Shown here piece after piece: positions 16,367-26,147 of a stretch of 64,000 nt of DNA (positions within the stretch are counted from its first letter, which is position 1; each line of letters opens with the position of its first letter). The stretch lies in contig JBMNLV010000012.1 in the NCBI GenBank assembly GCA_050953005.1, positions 62,001 through 126,000 on the forward strand, given 5' to 3'. The notes below the pieces were generated by a model. It made no database searches. It saw only the letters and a list, made by a program, of their open reading frames with translations, and was not told where the DNA came from. Made by a program: the position numbers and the translations under genes. Source of the DNA: UBA6115 sp050953005 (GTDB taxonomy: Bacteria; Bacillota; Clostridia; Christensenellales; Aristaeellaceae).

Positions 16367-19300
16367 ATGAAAACAAGAAAGACAATCACCCTGATGCTGG
16401 CGCTGCTGATGGTTTTGGCGGCGCTGCCATGGCAAGGGGCGGATGCATTCCCTGGACAACCTGCCTATAATTTAGACGATATTGCGGTGATTAACGGCAT
16501 CATCGACGCGCACCCGGAGCTGGGTTGGCCAAAGGCGCCTGCGGACGGCTCTTCGGTGCCTGACGAGTGGACCGGCAAAGTGTCTTGGATGCAAATGGCC
16601 TCCAGATATGTCCGAAAAATCGATCTGTCCGGCACCGGAATTTCCGGCGCGCTGAAGGTAAATGGCCTGCCGGTTTTGCAAATTTTGTATTGCAATGACA
16701 ACCAGCTGACCGGGCTCGATGTGAGCGGTTTGCCATATCTTGTGCAATTGCATTGCCAGCGCAACTTTATGGCAGATCGGTCTGCTGTGACGGGCAGGGA
16801 AATTAATTGGGACGGCACGAACTTCATATTCGACCCGCAGCATGTTCCGCTCAGCTTCACGGCTGAACAGACCGGCGGCGCCAACGGCACGGCGGATTCA
16901 ACCGGCATCAAGCTGACCTTTGATAAAGACGTAACGGGACTGACCGCGGACGAAATCACCCTGACAAACGGCACAGGCGAAGCGAGCAAAGGAAACCTCA
17001 CCGGCTCCGGCAAGGCCTGGAACCTTGCGCTCGCGCAAGTGATAAAGCCGGGCAATATCTATGTGAGCATAGCGAACTTTGGAGACTACAGAGTGACGGG
17101 CAATGCCCGGCAGGCATGGGTGCATAAGGCCGGGGCGCCGACCACCTATACCGTCACGGTGACCAAAGGCACGGCAAGCAAGAGCCCGGCATTGGCAGGG
17201 GAAACCGTTACCCTGACGGCGGATGCCGCGCCAGGCGGGCAGCTTTTTGTGGAATGGAATATTTCGCCGGCGGTGCAGTTCACGGGCGGCACCAGCAAGC
17301 TGAGCAGCACGGCGAAATTCATCATGCCGGAGGAAAATGTCACGGCTGCGGCCACGTATGATGTGATCAGCCAATTTAACAGGGCAGACATCGCGGCAAT
17401 CAACAACATCATCGCTGTGAACGGGTGGAACGTGCCCCAGGCGCCGGCCGACGGCTCCTCTGTGCCTGGAGAGTGGGATGAAAAAGTGAAATGGACTGGC
17501 GACGCGAACAATAAACGGGTATATCTGCTTAATTTAGATAAAGCAGGTTTAACCGGTACGCTGGATGTGAGCGGTCTGACGGCTTTAACATACTTGCGTT
17601 GCCACTACAACCAACTGACCGGGCTCAATGTGAGCGGTCTGACGGCTTTGCGTGTTTTGTATTGCTATAACAATCAACTGACCGGGCTCAATGTGGGCGG
17701 TTTATCGTCTTTAAAATACTTGTATTGCAATGACAATCAACTGACCGGGCTCAATGTGAGCGGTCTGTCAAATCTTCAGCAATTGCATTGCTATTACAAC
17801 TATATGGCAGATTCATCTGCTGTGACGGGCAGGGAAATTGATTGGGACAACACGAACTTCAAGTTCGACCCGCAGCATGTTCTTCGCAGCTTCACGGCTG
17901 AACAGACCGGCGGCGCCAACGGCACGGCGGATTCAACCGGCATCAAGCTGACCTTTGATAAAGACGTAACGGGACTGACCGCGGACAAAATCACCCTGAC
18001 AAACGGCACGGGCGAAGCGAGCAAAGGAAATCTCACCGGCTCCGGCCAGACCTGGAACCTTGCGCTCGCGCAAGTGACCAAGCCGGGCGATATCTATGTG
18101 AGCATAGCGAACTTTGGAGACTACGGAGTGACGAACAATCCTCAGCCGGTAAGGGTGCATAAGGCCGGGGCGCCGACCACCTATACCGTCACGGTGACCG
18201 GGGGAACGGCAAGCAAGAGCCCGGCATTTCCAGGGGAAACCGTTACCCTGACGGCGGACGCCGCGCCAGGCGGGCAGTATTTTATAGAATGGAATATTTT
18301 ACCTGAGGTTCAGTTCACGGGCGGCACCAGCCAACAAAGCAGCACGGCGAAATTCATCATGCCGGAGGAAAATGTCAGGGCTGAGGCCATATATGCAGGC
18401 GAATTTAACAGGGCGGACATCGCGGTGATCAACAGCATCATCGCTGTGAACGGGTGGAAAGTGCCCCAGGCGCCGGCCGACGGCTCCTCTGTGCCTGACG
18501 AGTGGAATGGAATAGTGTTTTGGACTGACAAGGCGACCAATAAACGGGTAAAAAAGCTTACTCTATTCTCTGCAGGTTTGACCGGCACGCTGGATGTGAG
18601 CGGCCTGTCGGCTTTGACCTATTTGGATTGCATAGGAAATCAACTGACAGGGCTCAATGTGAGCGGTCTGACAGCTTTAATTCACTTGACTTGCGGCAAT
18701 AACAATCAACTGACCGAACTCAATGTGAGCGGTCTGTCGGCTTTGAAAAAGTTGTATTGCAGTAACAATCAACTGACCGGGCTCAATGTGAGCGGCCTGT
18801 CGGCTTTGACCTATTTGGATTGCATAGGAAATCAACTGACAGGGCTCAATGTGAGCGGCCTGACATCTTTGCAAGATTTGCATTGTTACATGAATCAACT
18901 GACCGGGCTCGCGCTGGATCAAGACGCGCCATATCGATCCATTAATGCCAGATACAACTATATGGCAAACACGGGCGCGGTAACCGGCAGGACCGTAAAC
19001 TGGGATGAAGTGAACTTTCGCTTCGCTCCGCAGTACAGGCGCGTCAGCTACGATGCCCACGGCGGCAGCGGGCAAATGCAGGCAGGCAGGGCAGTTGACG
19101 GAGAAGCGTTCACGCTCCCGGAAAACGGCTTTACAGCGCCCTCGGGACAGCGGTTTAAAGCCTGGGCAATCGGCGATGTCAGCGGCCCGCAGAAAAAAGC
19201 CGGGGAGCAGCATACATTCAACGCGGATACGACGCTCTACGCTGTCTGGGGTCCCCCGGTCACGGGCGTGAGCTTAAACAAGACAACGGCTACCCTAACC

Positions 19301-19999
19301 GCGGGCGGCAGCGAAACGCTGACCGCGACGGTTGCCCCGGCGGACGCCGCCAACCAGAACGTGACCTGGTCAAGCGACAAGCCCGGCGTCGCCACCGTGG
19401 ACCAAAGCGGCAAGGTGACGGCCGTCGCTCCCGGCGCGGCCACCATCACCGTGAAAACCGAAGACGGCGGGAAAACGGCTTCCTGCTCCGTCACGGTGCG
19501 GCAGGCCGCCCCTTTCACGGGCGCCGTCACCTTTGATAAGAATACCGTCAAGACAGGCGAGCCGGTGACCGCCACCTGGAACCTGTCAGGCGGCGTCCCG
19601 CCCTACTCGGTCAGCGCGTATTCCTGGTATGTCAGGGAGGAAGGCTCCGGAACAAAAATTCTTGAGAAATCGGGCGGCGCGGCAGCCGTGGGCTCTCTCA
19701 GCTTCACGCCAACGAAAGGGGAGGCGCTGATGCTGGAATTGGATTTGCGGGACAGCGCGGACCAGATATTCTCGTATTCCTCGGACTGGATCCCGATCAG
19801 TGGAGGCGGGTCACCGGATACCGCGGTCAAAGGCGACGCGAACGGGGACAATTTAGTCGACATCCGGGACCTCGTCTCCATCATCAACTATATCGTGTCG
19901 GGCATTCAGCCCAAGTCCACGGAGGGCGCTGACGCCAACGGGGACGGGGATGTGGACATCCGCGACCTTGTGTGGGTCATCAAGTTGATTGTGGGATAG
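16367..19999 (+). CDS. Secreted LRR / Big2 / dockerin surface protein 2
   Basis: A 1210-residue paralogue of the preceding gene, close to identical over the signal peptide, first block, Ig-like domain and the whole C-terminal third (InlB-like repeat, Big2, PKD-like, dockerin). Differences gather in the leucine-rich repeats: nine NQL repeats instead of thirteen, with distinct variable residues (for example YNQLTGLNVSGLTALRVLYC), and in the second InlB-like repeat (GGQYFIEWNILPEVQF). Such a pattern fits unequal crossing-over among 63-base repeat units on a conserved frame. The start at 16367 follows AGGAGG. The dockerin (GDANGDNLVDIRDL, DANGDGDVDIRDL) is intact, with paired Asp/Asn calcium ligands. 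Confidence 0.88.
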   Translation: MKTRKTITLMLALLMVLAALPWQGADAFPGQPAYNLDDIAVINGIIDAHPELGWPKAPADGSSVPDEWTGKVSWMQMASRYVRKIDLSGTGISGALKVNGLPVLQILYCNDNQLTGLDVSGLPYLVQLHCQRNFMADRSAVTGREINWDGTNFIFDPQHVPLSFTAEQTGGANGTADSTGIKLTFDKDVTGLTADEITLTNGTGEASKGNLTGSGKAWNLALAQVIKPGNIYVSIANFGDYRVTGNARQAWVHKAGAPTTYTVTVTKGTASKSPALAGETVTLTADAAPGGQLFVEWNISPAVQFTGGTSKLSSTAKFIMPEENVTAAATYDVISQFNRADIAAINNIIAVNGWNVPQAPADGSSVPGEWDEKVKWTGDANNKRVYLLNLDKAGLTGTLDVSGLTALTYLRCHYNQLTGLNVSGLTALRVLYCYNNQLTGLNVGGLSSLKYLYCNDNQLTGLNVSGLSNLQQLHCYYNYMADSSAVTGREIDWDNTNFKFDPQHVLRSFTAEQTGGANGTADSTGIKLTFDKDVTGLTADKITLTNGTGEASKGNLTGSGQTWNLALAQVTKPGDIYVSIANFGDYGVTNNPQPVRVHKAGAPTTYTVTVTGGTASKSPAFPGETVTLTADAAPGGQYFIEWNILPEVQFTGGTSQQSSTAKFIMPEENVRAEAIYAGEFNRADIAVINSIIAVNGWKVPQAPADGSSVPDEWNGIVFWTDKATNKRVKKLTLFSAGLTGTLDVSGLSALTYLDCIGNQLTGLNVSGLTALIHLTCGNNNQLTELNVSGLSALKKLYCSNNQLTGLNVSGLSALTYLDCIGNQLTGLNVSGLTSLQDLHCYMNQLTGLALDQDAPYRSINARYNYMANTGAVTGRTVNWDEVNFRFAPQYRRVSYDAHGGSGQMQAGRAVDGEAFTLPENGFTAPSGQRFKAWAIGDVSGPQKKAGEQHTFNADTTLYAVWGPPVTGVSLNKTTATLTAGGSETLTATVAPADAANQNVTWSSDKPGVATVDQSGKVTAVAPGAATITVKTEDGGKTASCSVTVRQAAPFTGAVTFDKNTVKTGEPVTATWNLSGGVPPYSVSAYSWYVREEGSGTKILEKSGGAAAVGSLSFTPTKGEALMLELDLRDSADQIFSYSSDWIPISGGGSPDTAVKGDANGDNLVDIRDLVSIINYIVSGIQPKSTEGADANGDGDVDIRDLVWVIKLIVG

Positions 20000-20040
20000 C
20001 AATCCGTCGGCGCGGGCGCCATGAAGGAATCGATGATCCC

Positions 20041-20234
20041 GGCGGCGGTTTTGCCGCCGGACGATGCCGGCAACCACCACGAAGGAAAAGAAACAGTCTC
20101 CCCTCAATCCCGAGGGACGGGGGCAAGCCGGGCGAAAGCGGCAGGGCGGATGGGCCCCCCGCTTCCGCCCGGGCGATGGCCCGGAAGAGCGCTCAGCGAG
20201 CGTGACGAGAATCAAACAGGAGGAAAGGGCAACC
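20041..20234 (+). promoter_or_regulatory. Repeated structured leader, copy 3
   Basis: Like copies 1 and 2 but 194 bases long. The extra bases are confined to one place, where CTCAATCCCGAGGGACGGGGG replaces CTCAGGGG; the other stems and loops are kept. The RBS is AGGAGGAAAGGGCAACC before the ATG. Confidence 0.5.
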
Positions 20235-22109
20235 ATGAAAACAAGAAAGACAATCACCCTGATGCTGGCGCTGCTGATGGTTTTGGCGGCGCTGCCATGG
20301 CAGCAGGCAGCCGCGGCAGATCCGGACACCTTCAATGTCAACGACATCGCGGCGATCAACAACATCATCGTTGTGAACGGGTGGGGAGCGCCCCAGGCGC
20401 CGGCCGACGGCTCCTCTGTGCCTGGCGAGTGGAATGGAAAAGTGTTTTGGACTGACAATGCGACCAATAAACGGGTAAAAGAGCTTACTCTAATCTCTGC
20501 AGGTTTGACCGGCACGCTGGATGTGAGCGGTCTGACAGCTTTGACCCGTTTGGATTGCAGAGGAAATCAACTGACAGGGCTCAATGTGGACAGTCTGTCA
20601 TCCTTGCAAGAGTTGTTTTGCAGTAGTAATCAACTGACCGCGCTCAATGTGAGCGGTCTGACGGCTTTGTTCTGTTTGAACTGCAGTGATAATCAACTGA
20701 CCGCGCTCAATGTGAACGGTCTGACGGCTTTGCAAAGGTTGTATTGCGAAAGGAATCAGCTGACCGGGCTCGCGCTGGATCAAGGCGCGCCATATCAATA
20801 CATTCATGCCGGATACAACTATTTGGCAGATGAGGGCGCGGTAACCGGCAGGACCATAAACTGGGATGAAGTGAACTATTGTTTCATTCCGCAGTACAGG
20901 CGCGTCAGCTATGATGCCAACGGCGGCAGCGGGCAAATGCAGACACACAATGTAACAGATGGAGAACCATTCAAGCTCCTCGCGAACGGCTTTACAGCGC
21001 CCTCGGGACAGCGGTTTAAAGCCTGGGCAATCGGCGATGTCAGCGGCCCGCAGAAAAAAGCCGGTGAGCAGCATACATTCAACGCGGATACGACGCTCTA
21101 CGCGATCTGGTACTACCCGGTCACGGGCGTAACGCTCAGCAAAACGTACATTGTCCTGGCCGTGGGCGGCGCGGAGACGCTGTATGCCACGGTTGCCCCG
21201 CCCAACGCCACCGACCCGAGCGTAACCTGGAGCAGCAGCAATACCGGCATCGCCGCCGTGGATCAAAGCGGCAAGGTAACGGCCGTCGCTCCCGGCACAG
21301 CCGGCATCACCGTGAAAACCGCGGACGGCGAAAAGACGGCCACCTGCGCGGTGAATGTCGATGTGCCCGTCACGGGGGTTGAACTGAACAAAACGGCAAC
21401 CACCCTGGTTGTGGGCGGCAGCGAAACGCTGACCGCGACGATTGTCCCGCCGGATGCCCTCTACAAGGCTGTGACCTGGTCAAGCGACAAGCCCGGCGTC
21501 GCCAGCGTGGACCAAAATGGCAAGGTAACGGCCGTCGCCCCCGGCGCGGCCACCATCACCGTGAAAACCGAAGACGGCGGGAAAACGGCTTCCTGCTCCG
21601 TCACGGTGCGGCAGGCCGCCCCTTTCACGGGCGCCGTCACCTTTGATAAGAATACCGTCAAAACAGGCGAGCCGGTGACCGCCACCTGGAACCTGTCGGG
21701 CGGTACCCCGCCCTACTCGGTCAGCGCGTATTCCTGGTATGTCAGGGAGGAAGGCTCCGGAACAAGAATTCTTGAGAAATCGGGCGGCGCGGCAGCCGTG
21801 GGCTCTCTCAGCTTCACGCCAACGAAAGGGGAGGCGCTGATGCTGGAATTGGATTTGCGGGACAGCGCGGACCAGATATTCCAGTATTCCTCGGACTGGA
21901 TCCCGATCAGTGGAGGCGGGTCTCCTGATACCGCGGTCAAAGGCGACGCGAACGGGGACAATTCAATCGACATCCGGGACCTCGTCTCCATCATCAACTA
22001 TATCGTGTCGGGCATTCAGCCCAAGTCCACGGAGGGCGCTGACGCCAACGGGGACGGGGATGTGGACATCCGCGACCTTGTGTGGGTCATCAACGTGATT
22101 GTGGGATAG
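20235..22109 (+). CDS. Secreted LRR / Big2 / dockerin surface protein 3, short form
   Basis: A 624-residue paralogue that keeps the signal peptide and one LRR block (four NQL repeats) but lacks the two Ig-like/InlB-like blocks of its neighbours. After the Listeria-Bacteroides-type repeat (VSYDANGGSGQMQ...TLYAIW) it has two Big2 domains in a row (VTGVTLSKTYIVLAVGGAE and VTGVELNKTATTLVVGGSE) where the others have one, then the PKD-like region and a dockerin (DANGDNSIDIRDL, DANGDGDVDIRDL). Domain loss and gain inside an otherwise near-identical frame marks recombination within the array. Secretion and cohesin binding are expected from the family; the biological target is unknown. Confidence 0.88.
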   Translation: MKTRKTITLMLALLMVLAALPWQQAAAADPDTFNVNDIAAINNIIVVNGWGAPQAPADGSSVPGEWNGKVFWTDNATNKRVKELTLISAGLTGTLDVSGLTALTRLDCRGNQLTGLNVDSLSSLQELFCSSNQLTALNVSGLTALFCLNCSDNQLTALNVNGLTALQRLYCERNQLTGLALDQGAPYQYIHAGYNYLADEGAVTGRTINWDEVNYCFIPQYRRVSYDANGGSGQMQTHNVTDGEPFKLLANGFTAPSGQRFKAWAIGDVSGPQKKAGEQHTFNADTTLYAIWYYPVTGVTLSKTYIVLAVGGAETLYATVAPPNATDPSVTWSSSNTGIAAVDQSGKVTAVAPGTAGITVKTADGEKTATCAVNVDVPVTGVELNKTATTLVVGGSETLTATIVPPDALYKAVTWSSDKPGVASVDQNGKVTAVAPGAATITVKTEDGGKTASCSVTVRQAAPFTGAVTFDKNTVKTGEPVTATWNLSGGTPPYSVSAYSWYVREEGSGTRILEKSGGAAAVGSLSFTPTKGEALMLELDLRDSADQIFQYSSDWIPISGGGSPDTAVKGDANGDNSIDIRDLVSIINYIVSGIQPKSTEGADANGDGDVDIRDLVWVINVIVG

Positions 22110-22115
22110 CAGGCC

Positions 22116-22173
22116 TTATACTGAACTGAATGTTTTACAGCGTTGGAAGCAAACAAGCATTACACCAGTATAA
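22116..22173. repeat. Inverted repeat at the 3' end of the dockerin array
   Basis: TTATACTG (22116-22123) and CAGTATAA (22166-22173) are perfect complements around a 42-base loop. A shorter stem with CGCCGCG and CGCGGC arms follows at about 22177-22197. They lie between the convergent dockerin and methyltransferase genes and may help end transcription. No T-tract follows. Confidence 0.4.
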
Positions 22174-22217
22174 CGCGCCGCGTCGTTTCTGCGCGGCAGC
22201 TTCTCAAGCTGTTCCAA

Positions 22218-22991
22218 CTACATTTTCACGCAGAGATTGGCGATATAATCCATGCCGAAATGGGTGAGCCTGTTTCCTGAATCCCGGGATTCGTAGAAGC
22301 CTATCATGGCAAACCCGGCTTTCAGCTGACCGCCGATCTGAGCTTCCAGTGTATGGCTGAATTCATAACCATACTCAGGATCAATCGTGATTTTGCCTTC
22401 CGCTTCCAGTTTTCTGGAGTTGAAGGGCAGGCTGTATTTCAACAGCAGCTCTTCATCCGGCTGATCCCATACGACATCGGTATCATACATATAAATCCAT
22501 GGATTCATGTACCCGACCATCAGCAATCCGCCTTTTGCCAGCACTCTGTATGATTCAGCCCACATGTTTTCCAGATCTTCTATGTACACATTGGAGACAG
22601 GGCAAAAAACGATATCAAAGCTTTCATCCTCAAAGGGGAATCTTTCCGTCATATCAGCCTGCACTGTAGTGATTGACAGGCCTTCCCTTTCAGCTACCGA
22701 CCTGTCGGACGCAAGCTGCTCCTCGGAATAATCCATGATGGTCGTTTCATAGCCTTTTATCGCAAAGACCGGCCCCTGTTGACCGCCCCCGCAGGCCAAT
22801 CCCAGTATTCTGTTCCCTTCGGCTTTTTCAAACCATTCAGCAGGCACCGTCTTTCCAACCGTCAAGGCTACCTCGATGGGCTTGTTCATAGCTTCCATCA
22901 GTTCTTCATGGCTGATCGGAACCGTATAGGGATTTCCCCTGTTTTTGGAAACCCTGTTCCATCTGTCCTTATTAAAATCAAGATAATCCAT
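22218..22991 (-). CDS. Class I SAM-dependent methyltransferase
   Basis: A 257-residue methyltransferase with the seven-strand fold motifs in order: ILGLACGGGQQGPVFA (motif I, SAM binding; the usual GxGxG reads ACGGGQQ), TTIMDYSEEQLASD (post-I), FEDESFDIVFCPVSN (motif II) and YRVLAKGGLLMVG (motif III). I prefer the ATG at 22991, with GGGGGAG about ten bases before it and the protein beginning MDYLDFNKDRWNRV; an ATG at 23045 overlaps the upstream stop and cannot be excluded. Base composition is richer in A+T than the acetylation genes upstream, so it may have arrived separately. Substrate unknown; small molecules are as likely as the polymer made by its neighbours. Confidence 0.85.
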   Translation of the reverse strand: MDYLDFNKDRWNRVSKNRGNPYTVPISHEELMEAMNKPIEVALTVGKTVPAEWFEKAEGNRILGLACGGGQQGPVFAIKGYETTIMDYSEEQLASDRSVAEREGLSITTVQADMTERFPFEDESFDIVFCPVSNVYIEDLENMWAESYRVLAKGGLLMVGYMNPWIYMYDTDVVWDQPDEELLLKYSLPFNSRKLEAEGKITIDPEYGYEFSHTLEAQIGGQLKAGFAMIGFYESRDSGNRLTHFGMDYIANLCVKM

Positions 22992-23041
22992 CCTGTTCAA
23001 ACTCCCCCGCACATCCTCATTGATTATACTGATTCCATCCC

Positions 23042-24157
23042 TCATTGCATCGTCGCGCCGGGTCTTTGATCGCCCTGAATCAGCCAGGCAAAATTGCTGC
23101 CGGTAGCCAGCGTCCTCAGCGCATAGACCGCCAGGATCTGATCGCAGCCGTTTTCCCGGGCGAGGCTGAGCACATTGCCCCGGTAAGCCCGCAGGTCGAT
23201 CACCGTGACGCGGTCAAAATGGGGCAGCAGCAGCGGCACCAGGCTGTTGCCGTAGGAATCCTTCAGGACCAGCAGCGCCCTGCCGGAAGGCCGGTCATGG
23301 TTGATGATGTCGGTCAGGCCGTGGTTGCCGTCCAGGAAGACCGGATACTGGTCCGCCTCCGACAAATGCCGGGTGAAAAACAGGCTGTCATGGGTTTCCG
23401 GCTTGCCGTCAAAGGTAAGGCTGAGCTTCGCGCCGCTGTCCCAGAGCTCAAGGATGTCAGGCGGCGTGGACCACAGGCCGCTCCTGGCGTAGGCGCTGCC
23501 GAAAAACCCCGGGCTTTCCGTGACGGAAAAAGCCTGAACCGGCAGCGCCTCAAACCCCAGGGCGGAGGAGGCCAGCTGATAAGCGCGGTAGGCGCCCTGT
23601 CCGTTCCAGTGGGGATCGGTGCGGTAGTACAGCGGGACCTCCGAAGCCTTAAAGGCCTCAAACAAGGGTACCATCCGGATGCCTTCGGGGTTTAAGCCTT
23701 CAAGCACAGCCTCATCCGGGTAGGGATAGTAGCCCGCCTGCGGGGAGACGGCCCCCGCCGCGGGCGGCGCCACCAGCGCGAAGGGCAGCGCGGCCTCCCG
23801 GGCGAAATCCGACAAAAGCGCCACATTTCGGGTCAGGCGGGTGGCGTCATAGTCAAGGGGGGACTCCACCAGGGCGCCATCGGGCAGGCGCCACACGCTG
23901 TCAGCCGCCATGATGCCGGTGAGCAGGCGGCGCCGCGCGTCCAAGCCCACCCAGTTGGCCCGCAGGGGGAAGTGGTCGCCCAGGTATTCCTCCATGTCCC
24001 GGCTGAACTGTCCTCCCGCCAGGGTCAGCGCAGGAGGGCTTGTCAGGTAGCGCTTTTCAAGGGAACTGAACTCCTGCCGGGGCAGCACAATGAGCCCGGC
24101 GCCCATCACCAGGATGAGGCCGATAAAGAAGACCGGCAGCAGGCGAAGGCGTTTCAT
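23042..24157 (-). CDS. DHHW family protein (AlgJ/AlgX-like, SGNH fold)
   Basis: A 371-residue protein with an N-terminal membrane anchor (LLPVFFIGLILVMGAGLIVL) and an extracytoplasmic SGNH-like domain. The start at 24157 follows AAGGAGA; longer N-terminal reading is not supported. Family marks are YLGDHFPLRANW, YYRTDPHWNGQGAY (the D-x-H-W-type catalytic pair) and LLVLKDSYGNSLVPLLLPHF (the Ser block). Proteins of this type accept acyl groups exported by an MBOAT partner and pass them to a polysaccharide, as AlgJ/AlgX do in alginate acetylation. The MBOAT gene lies nine bases upstream in the same direction, which supports that role. The polymer acted on is not known. Confidence 0.87.
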   Translation of the reverse strand: MKRLRLLPVFFIGLILVMGAGLIVLPRQEFSSLEKRYLTSPPALTLAGGQFSRDMEEYLGDHFPLRANWVGLDARRRLLTGIMAADSVWRLPDGALVESPLDYDATRLTRNVALLSDFAREAALPFALVAPPAAGAVSPQAGYYPYPDEAVLEGLNPEGIRMVPLFEAFKASEVPLYYRTDPHWNGQGAYRAYQLASSALGFEALPVQAFSVTESPGFFGSAYARSGLWSTPPDILELWDSGAKLSLTFDGKPETHDSLFFTRHLSEADQYPVFLDGNHGLTDIINHDRPSGRALLVLKDSYGNSLVPLLLPHFDRVTVIDLRAYRGNVLSLARENGCDQILAVYALRTLATGSNFAWLIQGDQRPGATMQ

Positions 24158-24165
24158 CTGTCTCC

Positions 24166-25494
24166 TTAAAACCTGAAATACAGGAAGGGGTTGTAGCCCT
24201 GGGACACCAGGGCTGCCACGCACAACAGGAAAAGGGCGCACAGCACCAACTCTTCCGCCAACCTGGGCAGGCGGAAACGCCAGGGGATGCCGGCCAGCGC
24301 GCACACGGCAAACAGGGGCAAAAAGGCCTTTGCCATGCCCCGGGACACCGGGCCCAGGGGCTCCCCCGGCACCAGGCCCGCCAGGAAGGCCCGCATGGCG
24401 GCAAAATCCGTGAAAGCGAACAGCGCCCAGCCCACCAGAACCAGGGCCAGCGTGACCACCCGGCTCAGCCAGGCCATGCCCTTGGGCAGGCGCGCGTACA
24501 ATTTAAGCAGGAACAGCTTCTCCAGGATCAAAAGCCCCGCGTAGTAAAGCCCCCAGACCACGAAGTTCCAGCTGGCGCCGTGCCACAGGCCGGTCAGCCC
24601 CCAAACGATCAGGATGTTCGCCATCTGGCGCGGCAGCCCGCGGCGGTTGCCGCCAAGGGGGATATACACATAATCCTTGAACCAAACGGAGAGGGATACA
24701 TGCCAGCGCCGCCAGAAATCAGTGATGGAACGGGCGGTATAGGGATAGAGAAAGTTTTCCCGGAAGCGGATGCCCAGCATCCATCCCAGCCCGCGCGCCA
24801 TATCGGAATATCCGGAAAAATCAAAATAGATTTGAAAGGCAAAGGCGATCAGCGCCGCCCAGTTCCCAAGAAAGCCGTTGCGGGCCGGGCTGTCTTTCAG
24901 CGCTTCCCACAGCTGCCCGGCCGCGTTGGCCAGCAGCAGTTTTTTGGACAGCCCGATCACAAACAGGCGGGTGCCGAAGGCGAAATTCCGCCAGGAGCGC
25001 GCCGGCTTTTCCAGCTGGGGCTGGATGTCCCCGTAGCGCTCAATGGGGCCCGCGATGAGCTGCGGAAACAGGGTGATAAAGGTGCCGTAACGCAGCAGGC
25101 TCCGGTCTGCCGGGATCTCCTGCCTGTAAACGTCAATGGTGTAGCCAATGGCCTGGAAGGTGTAAAAGGAGATGCCCACCGGCAGCGCCACCTGAAAGCC
25201 CGGGACGATCAGCCCCGCGTATTTGAAATAGCCCAGGATCGCCAGCTGCAGGATGATGGAGAACGCCAGCAGCGCCTTTTTGCGGCGGGGGCAGGACGCC
25301 ATCGCCAGGGTGAGGGCGTAGTTTGCCAGGATGCTGACCGCCATCAGGATGACGGTGCCCGGCTCCCCCCAGCCGTAAAACAGCAGGCTTGCCGCAAATA
25401 AAAACGGCAGCCGCGCGCGCGGGGGCAGCAATAGATTCCCGGCGAGCACCGCCGGGAGATAGAAAAAGAGGAAGCTGAGGGAAGAAAACAGCAT
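24166..25494 (-). CDS. MBOAT family O-acyltransferase (AlgI-like)
   Basis: A 442-residue polytopic protein, full length for the AlgI/DltB branch of the MBOAT family. It shows PVGISFYTFQAIGYTIDVYR in the second helix pair, FPQLIAGPIERY, FDFSGYSDMARGLGWMLG, DFWRRWHVSLSVWFKDYVY and LWHGASWNFVVWG with the conserved, probably catalytic His. These enzymes carry acyl groups, usually acetyl, from the cytoplasm to an outside acceptor. It begins nine bases after the DUF4358 gene stop and is followed by the DHHW gene, the usual MBOAT/SGNH pairing for decorating secreted or cell-wall glycans. DltB is an alternative but there is no dltA or dltC nearby. Confidence 0.93.
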   Translation of the reverse strand: MLFSSLSFLFFYLPAVLAGNLLLPPRARLPFLFAASLLFYGWGEPGTVILMAVSILANYALTLAMASCPRRKKALLAFSIILQLAILGYFKYAGLIVPGFQVALPVGISFYTFQAIGYTIDVYRQEIPADRSLLRYGTFITLFPQLIAGPIERYGDIQPQLEKPARSWRNFAFGTRLFVIGLSKKLLLANAAGQLWEALKDSPARNGFLGNWAALIAFAFQIYFDFSGYSDMARGLGWMLGIRFRENFLYPYTARSITDFWRRWHVSLSVWFKDYVYIPLGGNRRGLPRQMANILIVWGLTGLWHGASWNFVVWGLYYAGLLILEKLFLLKLYARLPKGMAWLSRVVTLALVLVGWALFAFTDFAAMRAFLAGLVPGEPLGPVSRGMAKAFLPLFAVCALAGIPWRFRLPRLAEELVLCALFLLCVAALVSQGYNPFLYFRF

Positions 25495-25503
25495 CAGGAT
25501 TCC

Positions 25504-25962
25504 TTATTTGCCCTGATACAGCGAAACCAGCCGACTGACCTGCGGAGAAACGATGAGCGCCAGCTCCACGCCCCGGGACAGGATTTGCCCCTGCTTGATG
25601 ATGGCGTACTGCTCCGGGGAATAATTCCGCGCTTCCTCCGCCTTGGCCTGCATGCGGCTTTCCAGGAAGGGCAGGATGCGCTTGGCTGCCGCTTCATCCC
25701 TGGCGCGGATCAGCACCACCTCATCGGCCAGCAGGCTGTCGGCCGATACCATAAACAGCGCCTCGGCGCACCAGGCAGGGTCAATGCCGTAAAAATCCAG
25801 CAGCATGCCGTCAGGCACGGCGGTCATGCCGGGCAGCGCGCCTGTTTTCTCCATGGCCAGATAGACGGCCTTGATATCGATGGATTCAACCTGTTTGGAG
25901 GGCGCCGCGCAGCCGGAAAGCAGCAGCAGGGCCAGCGCCAATGCCAAAAGCCTTTTGTTCAT
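25504..25962 (-). CDS. DUF4358 lipoprotein
   Basis: A 152-residue lipoprotein: the signal peptide ends in LLLLSGCAAP, with the lipobox cysteine at residue 17 or so, and the mature part has a DUF4358 pattern (LPGMTAVPDGMLLDFYGID, then DEVVLIRARDEAAAKRILPF and the YSPEQYAIIKQGQ block). AGGAAGG lies before the chosen ATG. DUF4358 genes often sit beside MBOAT and DHHW/SGNH genes in Clostridia, as here, and the protein may assist O-acetylation at the outer face of the membrane. Its biochemical role is not established. Confidence 0.82.
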   Translation of the reverse strand: MNKRLLALALALLLLSGCAAPSKQVESIDIKAVYLAMEKTGALPGMTAVPDGMLLDFYGIDPAWCAEALFMVSADSLLADEVVLIRARDEAAAKRILPFLESRMQAKAEEARNYSPEQYAIIKQGQILSRGVELALIVSPQVSRLVSLYQGK

Positions 25963-26147
25963 TCTGTTCCTTCCTGAAGCGCGCACCGCGCTCCCCGGCC
26001 ATATATCATACAGGACCGCTCCCGGCGAACGGACGCCTTCCTGCCGCCGGGATGGCGCCACGCCGAAACCGTCCCGGTTCAGGCATCCTTCCGCGTCCCC
26101 GAGCAAGCCTGACCCGGAGCGCCTGTTATCACGCGCGGCTTGCCGCT

